Below are positions 26,497-35,880 of a DNA stretch of 64,000 bases, piece by piece. The position numbers and the translations under genes were made by a program. The DNA is from Betaproteobacteria bacterium (lineage in GTDB: Bacteria > Pseudomonadota > Gammaproteobacteria > Burkholderiales > SG8-39): NCBI GenBank assembly GCA_016713125.1, contig JADJPT010000019.1, forward strand, positions 1 to 64,000, in the 5' to 3' direction. The stretch's first letter is position 1, and each line of letters begins with the position of its first letter. The notes below the pieces were generated by a model. It searched no databases. It saw nothing but the letters and a program-made list of their open reading frames with translations, and was not told where the DNA came from.

Positions 26497-29495
26497 GCAA
26501 CGCCTTCCGCATCGCCGGCGCCGGCCGCATCGACAGGAACGCACCGCTCGCCTTCCGCTTCAACGGCCGGCCGCTGCAGGGCTATGCCGGCGACACGCTG
26601 GCCTCGGCCCTGCTCGCCAACGGCGTGCACCTGGTGGGCCGCAGCTTCAAGTACCACCGCCCGCGCGGCATCCTCTCCGCCGGCCACGAGGAACCCAACG
26701 CGCTGGTGCAGCTCGAGCGCGGCGCGTACACCGAGCCCAACCTGCGCGCCACCGAGATCGAGCTCTACGAGGGCCTGGACGCCTCCAGCGTGAACTGCTG
26801 GCCCAGCGTCGATTTCGACCTGCGCGCGGCCTTCGGCTTCGCCTCGCCGATCCTGGTCGCCGGCTTCTACAACAAGACCTTCAAGTGGCCGAAGAGCTTC
26901 TGGAAGAAGTTCTACGAGCCCATGATCCGCGCCGCCGCGGGCCTGGGCACGGCGCCCACCGAAGCCGACCCCGACACCTACGACCGCATGCACTGGCATT
27001 GCGACGTGCTGGTGGTGGGCGCGGGCCCGGCCGGCCTGGCCGCCGCCCTGCCCGCCGCGCGCGCCGGCCTGCGCGTGGCGCTGGTCGAGGAAGCGCACGA
27101 ACTCGGCGGCAGCCTGCTGGCGCGCAGCGCGGAGATAGAAGGCCTGTCCGGCAGCGAGTGGGCCGCGCGCGCCGCCGCCGAACTGGAAGCCCTGCCCAAC
27201 GTGCTGCTGCTGCGCCGCACCTCGGTGTTCGGCTACTACGACCACAATTACCTGATGGCGGTGGAGCGGCGCACCGACCACGCCGGTCCGGGCCGCATGC
27301 CCGGCATCGCGCGCAAGCGCCTGTGGCATTTCCGCGCCCGGCGCGTGGTGCTGGCCACCGGGGCGCACGAGCGCCCCATCGCCTTCGGCAACAACGACCT
27401 GCCCGGCATCATGCTGGCCAACGCCGCCTGCACCTATGCGCAGCGCTACGGCGTGTCGCTCGGCCGCGCCGGCCTGGCCTTCGTCAACAACGACGCCGGC
27501 CTGCGCCACGCGCTGGACACGCACGCCGCGGCGCGCAACCTCACGCACATCGTCGATGCGCGCGTCTCGCCCGACCCCGGCCTGCTGCGCCGCGCCGACG
27601 AGGCCGGCATCGAGGTGCTGACCGGGCACCTGGTGAGCACGGCCGGCGGCGGCAAGCGCGTCAGCAGCGTCGAAGTGCGCGGCATCGATGGCGGCGGCGC
27701 GCGGCGCATCGCCTGCGACCACGTGCTGATGTCCGGTGGACTGAACCCCGTGGTGCACCTGTACAGCCAGGCGCCGGGCACGCTGCGCTACGACGCCTCG
27801 CTGACCTGCTTCCTGCCCGACCGCACGCTGCAGGCGGTGGAAACCGCCGGCGCCATCAACGCCTGTTTTGCGCTGGACCGCGCACTGGCCGACGGCGCGC
27901 GCGCCGGCGCGGCCACGCTGGCCGCCCTCGGCCATGCCGCCGCGCCCGTGCCGGTCGAAGCGCGCGACGACCTGAAGCTGCAGACGCTCTGGTCGGTGCA
28001 GACCAGCCTGAACACCGAACTGCCCGGCAAGCATTTCGTCGATTTCCAGAACGACGTGACCGAGCGCGACATCCGCCTCGCCGCGCGCGAGGGCTTCCGT
28101 TCGGTCGAGCACACCAAGCGCTACACCACCAACGGCATGGCCACCGACCAGGGCAAGACCTCCAACGTGGTCGGCCTGGCGCTGCTGGCCGATGCGCTGG
28201 CCAAACCCATCCCGGAAGTCGGCACCACCACCTTCCGCCCGCCCTTCACGCCGGTGACCTTCGGCGCGCTGGCCGGCCGCGACCGCGGCGCGCTGTCCGA
28301 CCCGGTGCGCACCACGCCCATCCACGCCTGGCACGTCGAGAACGGCGCGGTGTTCGAGGACGTCGGCCAGTGGAAGCGCCCCTGGTATTTCCCCCTGCCC
28401 GGCGAGGACATGCACGCGGCCGTGCAGCGCGAATCGAAGGCCGTGCGCACCACCGCCGGCATCATGGACGCGACCACGCTGGGCAAGATCGACATCCAGG
28501 GGCCGGACGCCGCCGAGTTCCTGAACCGCGTCTACACCAACGCCTGGACCAAGCTCGGCGTGGGCGCCTGCCGCTACGGCCTGATGTGCAAGCCCGACGG
28601 CATGGTGATGGACGACGGCGTCACCGCGCGCCTGGCCGAAGACCGCTTCCTGATGACCACCACCACGGGCAACGCCGCGCGCGTGCTCGACTGGCTCGAG
28701 GAATGGCTGCAGACCGAGTGGCCCGGTCTGAAGGTCTATTGCACCTCGGTGACCGAACAATGGTCCACGGTGGCCGTGGTCGGTCCGAACTCGCGCAAGA
28801 TCCTGCAGGCGCTGGCGCCGGAGATGGATTTCTCCAACGCGGCCTTCCCGTTCATGAGTTTCCGCGAAGGCACGGTCGCCGGACTGCAGGCGCGCGTGTT
28901 CCGCATCAGCTTCAGCGGCGAACTGGCCTACGAGATCAACGTGCCCTCCTGGCACGGCCTGGCCATGTGGCAGGCGGTGATGGCCGCCGGCAAACCGTAC
29001 GGCCTCACGCCCTACGGCACCGAAACCATGCACGTGGTGCGCGCCGAGAAGGGCTACATCATCATCGGCCAGGACACCGACGGCACGGTCACGCCGCAGG
29101 ACCTGGGCATGGACTGGATCGTCTCCAAGCAGAAGGATTTCATCGGCCGGCGCTCGTTCAGCCGCCCGGACACCGCGCGCGCCGGCCGCAAGCAGCTGGT
29201 CGGCCTGCTGCCCGCGGACCGCAGCTTCGTCGCCGCCGAGGGCGCCCACCTGGTGGCCGACCCGCAGCGTGCGCGGCACGACCCGGCCACCGGCAGCCCT
29301 TCGCTGGGCGACGTGACCTCCAGCTACCTGAGCCCCAACCTGGAAACCGGCTTCGCCCTGGCGCTGCTGGCCGACGGCCGCGCCCTGCACGGCAGGACCG
29401 TGCATTGCGTGACCGCTGGCGGACTGCAGCCCATGACGGTGGTCGACCCGGTGTTCTTCGACAAGGAAGGCAAGCGCCGTGACGGCATCGACTGA
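26493..29495 (+). CDS. soxA: sarcosine oxidase, alpha subunit
   Basis: A 1000-residue subunit. GTG start at 26493 overlaps the soxD stop by four bases. N-terminal 2Fe-2S-fold-like region (about 15-100, FKYHRPRGILSAG), NAD-binding Rossmann VLVVGAGPAGLAAAL (about 170-185), a second dinucleotide region (VVLATGAHERPIAFG), and a C-terminal aminomethyltransferase (GcvT)-like domain (about 610-980) for tetrahydrofolate, with EKGYIIIGQDTDGT. Matches SoxA in order and length. Passes the sarcosine methyl to 5,10-methylene-THF. Confidence 0.96.
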   Translation: MSNAFRIAGAGRIDRNAPLAFRFNGRPLQGYAGDTLASALLANGVHLVGRSFKYHRPRGILSAGHEEPNALVQLERGAYTEPNLRATEIELYEGLDASSVNCWPSVDFDLRAAFGFASPILVAGFYNKTFKWPKSFWKKFYEPMIRAAAGLGTAPTEADPDTYDRMHWHCDVLVVGAGPAGLAAALPAARAGLRVALVEEAHELGGSLLARSAEIEGLSGSEWAARAAAELEALPNVLLLRRTSVFGYYDHNYLMAVERRTDHAGPGRMPGIARKRLWHFRARRVVLATGAHERPIAFGNNDLPGIMLANAACTYAQRYGVSLGRAGLAFVNNDAGLRHALDTHAAARNLTHIVDARVSPDPGLLRRADEAGIEVLTGHLVSTAGGGKRVSSVEVRGIDGGGARRIACDHVLMSGGLNPVVHLYSQAPGTLRYDASLTCFLPDRTLQAVETAGAINACFALDRALADGARAGAATLAALGHAAAPVPVEARDDLKLQTLWSVQTSLNTELPGKHFVDFQNDVTERDIRLAAREGFRSVEHTKRYTTNGMATDQGKTSNVVGLALLADALAKPIPEVGTTTFRPPFTPVTFGALAGRDRGALSDPVRTTPIHAWHVENGAVFEDVGQWKRPWYFPLPGEDMHAAVQRESKAVRTTAGIMDATTLGKIDIQGPDAAEFLNRVYTNAWTKLGVGACRYGLMCKPDGMVMDDGVTARLAEDRFLMTTTTGNAARVLDWLEEWLQTEWPGLKVYCTSVTEQWSTVAVVGPNSRKILQALAPEMDFSNAAFPFMSFREGTVAGLQARVFRISFSGELAYEINVPSWHGLAMWQAVMAAGKPYGLTPYGTETMHVVRAEKGYIIIGQDTDGTVTPQDLGMDWIVSKQKDFIGRRSFSRPDTARAGRKQLVGLLPADRSFVAAEGAHLVADPQRARHDPATGSPSLGDVTSSYLSPNLETGFALALLADGRALHGRTVHCVTAGGLQPMTVVDPVFFDKEGKRRDGID

Positions 29496-30114
29496 GCGCG
29501 CCAGCCCGCTGGCGGACTGGTCCGCGCGCTTCGCCACGGCGAGCGCCTCGGCCGCGCACTTTTCCATCGGCGAACTGGCCGGCGTCACGCAGATCAACCT
29601 GCGCGGCGACGCCGGCGATGCGGGCTTCACGGCCGCCGTGCGCGGCGCGCTGGGCTTCGACCTGCCCGCCACCGCCAATACCTGGAGCGGCGGTCTCGGG
29701 CGCGCGGCGATCTGGCTGGGCCCGGACGAGTGGCTGCTGACCGCCCCGCCCGGGGAGAACACCACGTTCGAAAGCACGCTGCGCAGCGCGCTGCGCGGCA
29801 TGCACCACTCGGTGGTCGACCTGTCGGCCAACCGCACGGTGATCGCCATTTCGGGCAGCGACGCGCGCCCGGTGCTGGCCAAGGGCTGCTCGCTGGACCT
29901 GCATGCGGCGGCCTTCGCCGCGCCGCAATCCGCGCAGACCCTGCTAGCCAAGGTGCAGCTGATCCTGCAGTGCGCCGATGCAAAAGACGCATTCCGCCTG
30001 TACGTGCGCAATTCCTTCGCGCACTATGTCGCTGAGTGGCTGACCGACGCCGCCGCCGAGTCGGCCGCGTCGCGCGCCCTGGATTCGGAGCGCATCGCCG
30101 CCCGCCTGCGCTGA
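29479..30114 (+). CDS. soxG: sarcosine oxidase, gamma subunit
   Basis: A 211-residue GcvT-fold small subunit with no catalytic cofactor of its own. GTG start at 29479, overlapping soxA by 17 nt. Family pattern WLGPDEWLLTAPPG followed by VVDLSANRTVIAISG and a C-terminal VRNSFAHYVAEWL. Length is normal (about 190-210). Completes the soxBDAG set. Confidence 0.93.
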   Translation: MTASTERASPLADWSARFATASASAAHFSIGELAGVTQINLRGDAGDAGFTAAVRGALGFDLPATANTWSGGLGRAAIWLGPDEWLLTAPPGENTTFESTLRSALRGMHHSVVDLSANRTVIAISGSDARPVLAKGCSLDLHAAAFAAPQSAQTLLAKVQLILQCADAKDAFRLYVRNSFAHYVAEWLTDAAAESAASRALDSERIAARLR

Positions 30115-30150
30115 TCCACCCGCCTGTCCCGCACCCCGAGGAGGCCGAGC

Positions 30151-31809
30151 ATGAGCAAGATCACGGTATATGTCGCACGCAGGGTTCGCACCATGGACCC
30201 GGGCCGTCCGGTCGCCGAAGCGATCGCCGTCATGGACGGTCGCGTGGTGTCCACCGGCACGCTGGAATCGATGCGCCCCTGGCTGTCGCGCCACGAGCAC
30301 GTGATCGACGAGACGCTCAAGGACAAGATCATCCTGCCCGGGCTGATCGATCCGCACACGCACTTCACCATGTCGGCGGGCTACCTCGCGCTGCACTACA
30401 TCGGCCCGATCGAATCGCCGGGGCCGAACGGCATCAACCCGGCCCTGCTCACGCACGAGCAGGTGGTGGCCAAGCTTCGCAGCGCCCACCAGGAGGAGAA
30501 GGACCCGGCCAAGCCGCTGATCGCCTGGGGCCTGGACCCGGCCATCCAGGGAGGGCACCTGCACCTGGACGAGCTCGACGGCATCTGCAAGGAGCGCCCG
30601 ATGTGGGTGATCTCCTACGCCCCGCACTTCGTCTACGTGAACAGCGCCGCGCTGCGCATCTCGGGCATCAAGCCCGACACCAAGATGCACGGCGTCGAGC
30701 GCTACCCCGACGGGCGCCTGAAGGGCGTGTTCGTCGAGATCGAAGCCACGCGCACGGTGCTGGGCGGCATGCGCACCGAGATCCAGAAAGGCGGTGGCGT
30801 GGCCGGCCTGCGCCGCATGGGCGACACCGCGCGGCGCGCCGGCGTCACCACCACCGCCGAGCTGGTGTTCGGCTTCAACGACTTCCAGATGGAATGGGAG
30901 ATGCACGACGAGGCCGTCAACGACCCGGCCTTCCCGCTGCGCATGGGCGTGGTGCCGCTGGAGAACCCGCTGCACAAGACGCACGGCGACAAGTCGGCCG
31001 AGTTCCTGCTGAAGATGAACGAGCGCAACACCGACAAGCTGTTCTTCCACGGCATCAAGTTCCTCTCCGACGGCTCCTTCCCGGCCATGTCGCTGCGCCT
31101 GAACTTCCCCGGCTACCTGGACGGCTCCAACGGCCTGCGCAACGACGTGCCCTGGGACGAGCTGCCCGCGCGCATGCTGCAGTTCTGGAAGGCCGGCATC
31201 CAGGTGCACTGCCACGCCAACGGCGACGAGGCCATCGACGCCTCGCTGAACGCGCTGGCGAAGCTGCAGCAGATGCATCCGCGCTTCGACCACCGCTTCA
31301 CCATCGAGCACTACTGCATCAGCACGCCGATGCAGGCGCGCCGCCTGAAGGCCCTGGGCGGGGTGGCCAGCGTCAACAATTACTTCGCGCACTACCGCAG
31401 CCTGCTGCACAGCGACCAGGGCTACGGCCCGGACCGCTCCGAGGCGGTCGGGCGCCTGGGCTCGCTGGAGCGCGAGGGCGTGACCTTCGCGCTGCACTCG
31501 GACTTCTCGCTGGTGGTGGTGCCCATGCATCCGCTGACCGCGGCCTGGGTGGCGGTGAACCGCATCGCCGCCGACGGCAAGACCGTGGTCGCGCCGGGCG
31601 AGCGCATCGGCGTGGAGCGCGCCATGCGCGCGGTGACCATCGACGCGGCCTACGTGCTCGGCCTGGAAGACAAGGTCGGCAGCCTGGAGCCGGGCAAGTT
31701 CGCCGATTTCGCCATCCTCGAGGAAGACCCCTTCGAGGTCGACCCGATACGGCTGAAGGACATCAAGGTCTGGGGCACGGCGCTCTCGGGCAAGCTGCAG
31801 CCGGCCTGA
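30151..31809 (+). CDS. amidohydrolase family 3 (YtcJ-like)
   Basis: A 552-residue metal-dependent amidohydrolase. The metal motif LIDPHTHFTM (about 67-76) is followed by a Lys/His core, QVHCHANGDEAID, HRFTIEHYC and ALHSDFSLVV with the catalytic Asp (ALHSD). GAGGAGG lies nine bases before ATG. It directly follows soxG, so its substrate could be an N-methyl- or formamide-type compound feeding the sarcosine pathway, but this is inference. Not normally part of sox operons. Confidence 0.88.
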   Translation: MSKITVYVARRVRTMDPGRPVAEAIAVMDGRVVSTGTLESMRPWLSRHEHVIDETLKDKIILPGLIDPHTHFTMSAGYLALHYIGPIESPGPNGINPALLTHEQVVAKLRSAHQEEKDPAKPLIAWGLDPAIQGGHLHLDELDGICKERPMWVISYAPHFVYVNSAALRISGIKPDTKMHGVERYPDGRLKGVFVEIEATRTVLGGMRTEIQKGGGVAGLRRMGDTARRAGVTTTAELVFGFNDFQMEWEMHDEAVNDPAFPLRMGVVPLENPLHKTHGDKSAEFLLKMNERNTDKLFFHGIKFLSDGSFPAMSLRLNFPGYLDGSNGLRNDVPWDELPARMLQFWKAGIQVHCHANGDEAIDASLNALAKLQQMHPRFDHRFTIEHYCISTPMQARRLKALGGVASVNNYFAHYRSLLHSDQGYGPDRSEAVGRLGSLEREGVTFALHSDFSLVVVPMHPLTAAWVAVNRIAADGKTVVAPGERIGVERAMRAVTIDAAYVLGLEDKVGSLEPGKFADFAILEEDPFEVDPIRLKDIKVWGTALSGKLQPA

Positions 31810-31810
31810 G

Positions 31811-32900
31811 ATGTTCCCGCCAGACGCAGGACGCGCGCCGCTGCGGCCGGCAGCCGACCCGCATGCCGCGGCGGCCGAAACCTGGCAGATGCTGTCCGGG
31901 CTGTTCGAGGCCTCGCGGCTGATCCCGGCGGCACTGCGCGCCGCGGACGGCTCGCTGCCGCTGACCGTGATCGGCGGCTTCCTCGGCGCCGGCAAGACCA
32001 CGCTGCTCAACCGCCTGCTTTCGGCGCCGCACGGCCGCCGCATCGCCGTGCTGGTGAACGACTTCGGCCGCATCAACATCGACGCCGCGCTGATCCGCTC
32101 GCGCAGCGAGGACATGATCAGCCTGACCAACGGCTGCGCCTGCTGCAGCGTGGCCGGCGACCTGACCAAGACGCTGATCGCGCTGGCACAGCGCGAAGAG
32201 CCGCCCGAGGCCATCGTGCTCGAGGCCAGCGGCCTGGCCGATCCGCGCGGCATCGCCCAGGTGGCGCTGGCCAACCCGGCGCTGCGCCTGGACGGCCTGC
32301 TGGTGGTGGCCGATGCCGAGACCCTGGCCGCGCGCGCCGCCGACCCGCTGACCGGCGCGCCGTTCCGCGCGCAGCTCGCCGCGGCCGACCTGGTGGTGCT
32401 GAGCAAGCTCGATTTGCTGGATGAGGCCGGCCGCGAGGCCGCGCGCGCCTGGCTGGCGACCGAACTGCCCGGGCGCCCGGTGATCGAGGCCGACCACGGC
32501 GGGATTCCCGCCGAAATCGCGCTGGGCATCGCCTCGACGCGCGACCTGCGCGGCGAGACGCCGGCCCTCGCCGGGACACGCCGCGGGCTTCGAGACCTGC
32601 AGCCTGAGCTGCGCCGCGCCGCTGGACGAAACCCGACTGCGGGCCTGGCTGGCCACGCTGCCGGACACGCTGCTGCGCGCCAAGGGCGTGCTGTGCCTGG
32701 CCGACGAACCGGCGCAGCGCGCGGTGTACCAGCGCGTGGGTGCGCGCTGGAGCATCACGCACGGCGAGCCGTGCAGCGAAGCCCGGGGCGCACCTGCAGA
32801 TGAAACACTGCCCGGCTCCAGCCTGGTGCTGATCGGGCCGGCCGGCACGCTGGACCGCGCCGCGCTCGAGCACGGCTTCACCGCCTGCCGCGCCGGCTGA
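31811..32900 (+). pseudogene. CobW/COG0523 GTPase (metal chaperone-like), one frameshift
   Basis: Walker A GGFLGAGKTT (55-64) and the CxCC metal site NGCACCSVAGDL (Cys109, 111, 112) identify a COG0523 G3E GTPase, which delivers zinc or another metal to client enzymes. The frame changes near 32575 (one base too many); afterwards the C-terminal domain continues as HAAGFETCSLSC, RAWLATLP and AKGVLCLADEP to 32900. Removing one base gives 363 codons. A 48-residue N-terminal extension is atypical, so the real start may be ATG at 31889. Follows the amidohydrolase, a possible metal client. Confidence 0.8.
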
Positions 32901-32929
32901 ACGCCGGACGAGCGCCAGGAACCCAAGCC

Positions 32930-34300
32930 ATGGACATCAGCGTCTTCGACCTGTTCAAGATCGGCATCGGACCGTCGAGCAGCCACACCGTCGGCCCGAT
33001 GCGCGCCGCGCGCATCGCGCTCGAGGAACTGCCGGACATCACCCAGGTGGCGCACGTCAGCGTGATCCTGTACGGCTCGCTGGCGCTGACCGGCCGCGGC
33101 CACGGCACCGACAAGGCCGTGATCCTCGGCCTGTCGGGCATGCGCCAGGACACCGTCGACCCCGAGGCCGTGCCGGATGTCCTGGATCGCGTCGCGCTGG
33201 ACGAGTCCATCGAACTGCTCGGCCGCCACGCCGTGGCGTTTTCGCCCGCCACCGACATCGAGTTCCGCGGCAGCGAATCCCTGCCCTACCACCCGAACGC
33301 GCTGCGCATCGTCGCGCGCCTGAAGGACAACAGCGTCCACCAGGCCACCTTCTACTCGATCGGCGGTGGCTTCATCGTGCGCGATGGCGAGCAGTCCGAT
33401 CGCGTCGCCGCGCAACGCGCGCCCGCCCCGCTGCCCTACGCCAGCGCCGCCGAGCTGCTCGCCCTGGGCCGCGAACGCGGAATGCGCATCGTCGACATCG
33501 TGCGCACCAACGAGCGCGCCTGGCGGGACGAGGCGGAGATCGACAGCGAACTCGACCGCCTGTGGGAGGCCATGCACGCCTGCATGGAACGCGGCCTGCG
33601 CATCGAGGGCACGCTGCCCGGCGGCCTGAACGTGAAGCGCCGCGCCCCGGACATGCACCGCCAGCTGCGCGCCGGCGCCACGCCCATGCCGCACGAGGTG
33701 ATGGACTGGATCAGCCTGTACGCCATCGCCGTCAACGAGGAGAACGCGGCCGGCAGCCGCGTGGTGACCGCGCCGACCAACGGCGCGGCCGGCATCATCC
33801 CCGCGGTGATGCGCTACTACCTGGACTTCTGCCCCGGCGCCTCGCGCGCCGGCCTGCACGAATTCCTGCTGGCCGCCGCCGCGGTCGGCGCGCTGTTCAA
33901 GCGCAACGCCTCGATCTCCGGCGCCGAGGTCGGCTGCCAGGGCGAGGTCGGCGCGGCCTGCGCGATGGCCGCGGCCGGGCTGACGGCGGCGCTGGGCGGC
34001 AGCAACGAGCAGGTGGAGAACGCGGCCGAGATCGGCATCGAGCACCACCTGGGCCTGACCTGCGACCCGATCGGCGGCCTGGTGCAGATCCCCTGCATCG
34101 AGCGCAACGCGATGGGCGCGGTGAAGGCCATCAACGCCGCCTCGCTGGCGATGCGCGGCGACGGCGCGCACCACGTCAGCCTCGACCAGGCCATCGAGAC
34201 CGTGCGCACCACCGGCGCCGACATGCAGCACAAGTACAAGGAAACCGCGCTCGGCGGCCTGGCCATCAACGTGCTGCCGGTCAGCCGGGTGGAATGCTGA
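32930..34300 (+). CDS. sdaA: L-serine ammonia-lyase
   Basis: A 456-residue 4Fe-4S serine dehydratase making pyruvate and ammonia from L-serine. GIGPSSSHTVGPM (about 13-25) begins the beta domain; the alpha domain starts near 170 with APTNGAAGIIPA. The cluster cysteines appear in AEVGCQGEVG, LTCDPIGG and QIPCIERN. Length matches the single-chain type. In the sox operon it would drain glycine plus the C1 unit, after serine synthesis, into pyruvate. No glyA in the window. Confidence 0.95.
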   Translation: MDISVFDLFKIGIGPSSSHTVGPMRAARIALEELPDITQVAHVSVILYGSLALTGRGHGTDKAVILGLSGMRQDTVDPEAVPDVLDRVALDESIELLGRHAVAFSPATDIEFRGSESLPYHPNALRIVARLKDNSVHQATFYSIGGGFIVRDGEQSDRVAAQRAPAPLPYASAAELLALGRERGMRIVDIVRTNERAWRDEAEIDSELDRLWEAMHACMERGLRIEGTLPGGLNVKRRAPDMHRQLRAGATPMPHEVMDWISLYAIAVNEENAAGSRVVTAPTNGAAGIIPAVMRYYLDFCPGASRAGLHEFLLAAAAVGALFKRNASISGAEVGCQGEVGAACAMAAAGLTAALGGSNEQVENAAEIGIEHHLGLTCDPIGGLVQIPCIERNAMGAVKAINAASLAMRGDGAHHVSLDQAIETVRTTGADMQHKYKETALGGLAINVLPVSRVEC

Positions 34301-34328
34301 ACACGCTTCAATAAATCCGCGCGGCGCA

Positions 34329-34358
34329 TTGACTTCGGGGGCATGGCGGCTGTACAAG
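34329..34358 (+). promoter_or_regulatory. predicted promoter of the HpaB-like gene
   Basis: TTGACT (34329-34334), 18-bp spacer, TACAAG (34353-34358), just before GAGGAG and the ATG at 34392. Confidence 0.4.
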
Positions 34359-34391
34359 AACGTGCATTCCCCCTGAGGAGCAGTCACAGTC

Positions 34392-35867
34392 ATGCTGAGA
34401 ACCGGCAAGGAGCACCTCGAATCGCTGCGCGACGGCCGCGTCGTGTACATCGGCAAGGAGCGCATCACCGACGTCACCACGCACCCCGCGTTCCGCAACG
34501 GCGCGCGCACCATGGCCGCCATCTACGACGCCAAGTGCGACCCCGCCGCCACCGACCTCTGGTACGAGGAGGACGGCGAGCGCTACAGCATGTACTTCCT
34601 GCAGGCGAAGACGCGCGAGGACCTGCGGCGCCGCATGCTCGCGCACAAGCGCATCGCCGACATGACGCTGGGCATGTTCGGCCGCTCGCCCGACCACGTG
34701 GCCAGCTACGTGACCGCCTTCTCCTACATGCCCGAGGTGTTCGACGCCGTGCGCAAGGGCTTCGGCCAGAACATCCTCGACTACTACGCGCACCTGAAGA
34801 ACAACGACCTGTACTGCTGCTACGCGGTGCTGCCGCCGCAGGCCATGCGCAACCCGGAGTACTACCGCGAGCGCAAGATCCAGGCGCCGACCCTGCGCGT
34901 GGTGCGCGAGGACGACGACGGCGTGGTGGTCACCGGCATGAAGATGCTGGCCTCGGGCGCGGTGTTCGCCAACGAGATCTGGATCGGCAACATCCTGCCG
35001 ATGGCGCCGGACCAGAAGGCCGAGTCGATCACCTGCGCGGTGCCGGTCAACGCCAAGGGCCTCACGCTGTGGTCGAGGAAGTCCTACGAGCGCGACGCCG
35101 CCTCGCAGTTCGAGTCGCCGCTGGCCTGGGGGTTCGACGAGACCGACAGCATGGTGATCTGCAACAACGTGAAGATCCCCTGGGAGAAGGTGTTCGTGCA
35201 CAACGACGCCGAGGTGTCGCGCAACATCTACATCACCACCCCGGCGCACACCTACAGCAACCACCAGTCGACGGTGCGCTTCTGGTCCAAGCTCGGCTTC
35301 ATCGTCGGCCTGGCCAGCAAGGTCACGCAGGCCACCGGCGCCGACAAGATCCCCGCGGTGCAGGAAGGCCTGGGCCGGCTGGCCGCGCAGGAGGCGCTGA
35401 TCGGCGGGCTGGTGCACGCGCAGATCGACAACTGCGAACCCTGGGTCGGCGGCAAGTTCGTCGGCTTCAACCGCCGGCACGTGTACTCGGCGCTGCTGTG
35501 GTGCGTGGAGAACTATTCGCCGCTGATCGACAACCTGCGCGAGCTGTGCGGCGGCGGGGTGTTCCAGATGCCCGCCGATACCTCGGTGATCGAGGACCCC
35601 GAGCTGCGCAAGACCTTCGAGGAGTTCTGGCACACGCCGCAGCTCTCGCCGATCGAGCGCATGAAGCTGTTCAAGCTGGCCTGGGAGTTCACCGGCTCGG
35701 AGTTCGCCGGCCGGCACATGACCTACGAGAAGTTCTACGTCGGCGCCTCGTTCATCCTGCGCCACCACAACTTCCGCGAAGCGCCGTGGGCCGAGTTCCA
35801 CTCGCGGGTCGAGCAGTTCATGGGCTCCTACGACGTGCCGCCCGCCGCGCTGAAGGCCGTCAAGTAG
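34392..35867 (+). CDS. 4-hydroxyphenylacetate 3-hydroxylase (HpaB) family monooxygenase
   Basis: A 491-residue flavin-dependent aromatic hydroxylase component using reduced FAD from a separate reductase. Typical segments: LRTGKEHLESLRDGR and YIGKERITDV at the N-terminus, then SYVTAFSYMPE, VVTGMKMLASGAVFANEIW, the IPWEKVFVH strand and TTPAHTYSNHQST. No HpaC-like reductase lies beside it. The promoter is separate from the upstream sda gene. Substrate unknown; 4-hydroxybutanoyl-CoA dehydratase is the other family with this fold, but its Fe-S cysteines are missing. Confidence 0.87.
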   Translation: MLRTGKEHLESLRDGRVVYIGKERITDVTTHPAFRNGARTMAAIYDAKCDPAATDLWYEEDGERYSMYFLQAKTREDLRRRMLAHKRIADMTLGMFGRSPDHVASYVTAFSYMPEVFDAVRKGFGQNILDYYAHLKNNDLYCCYAVLPPQAMRNPEYYRERKIQAPTLRVVREDDDGVVVTGMKMLASGAVFANEIWIGNILPMAPDQKAESITCAVPVNAKGLTLWSRKSYERDAASQFESPLAWGFDETDSMVICNNVKIPWEKVFVHNDAEVSRNIYITTPAHTYSNHQSTVRFWSKLGFIVGLASKVTQATGADKIPAVQEGLGRLAAQEALIGGLVHAQIDNCEPWVGGKFVGFNRRHVYSALLWCVENYSPLIDNLRELCGGGVFQMPADTSVIEDPELRKTFEEFWHTPQLSPIERMKLFKLAWEFTGSEFAGRHMTYEKFYVGASFILRHHNFREAPWAEFHSRVEQFMGSYDVPPAALKAVK

Positions 35868-35880
35868 CGGCGGCCGGGCC

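Noticed and set aside
26451..30011. A 1186-codon open frame on the minus strand opposite soxA/soxG
   Set aside because: Antisense shadow caused by high GC; the plus strand encodes complete conserved sox subunits.
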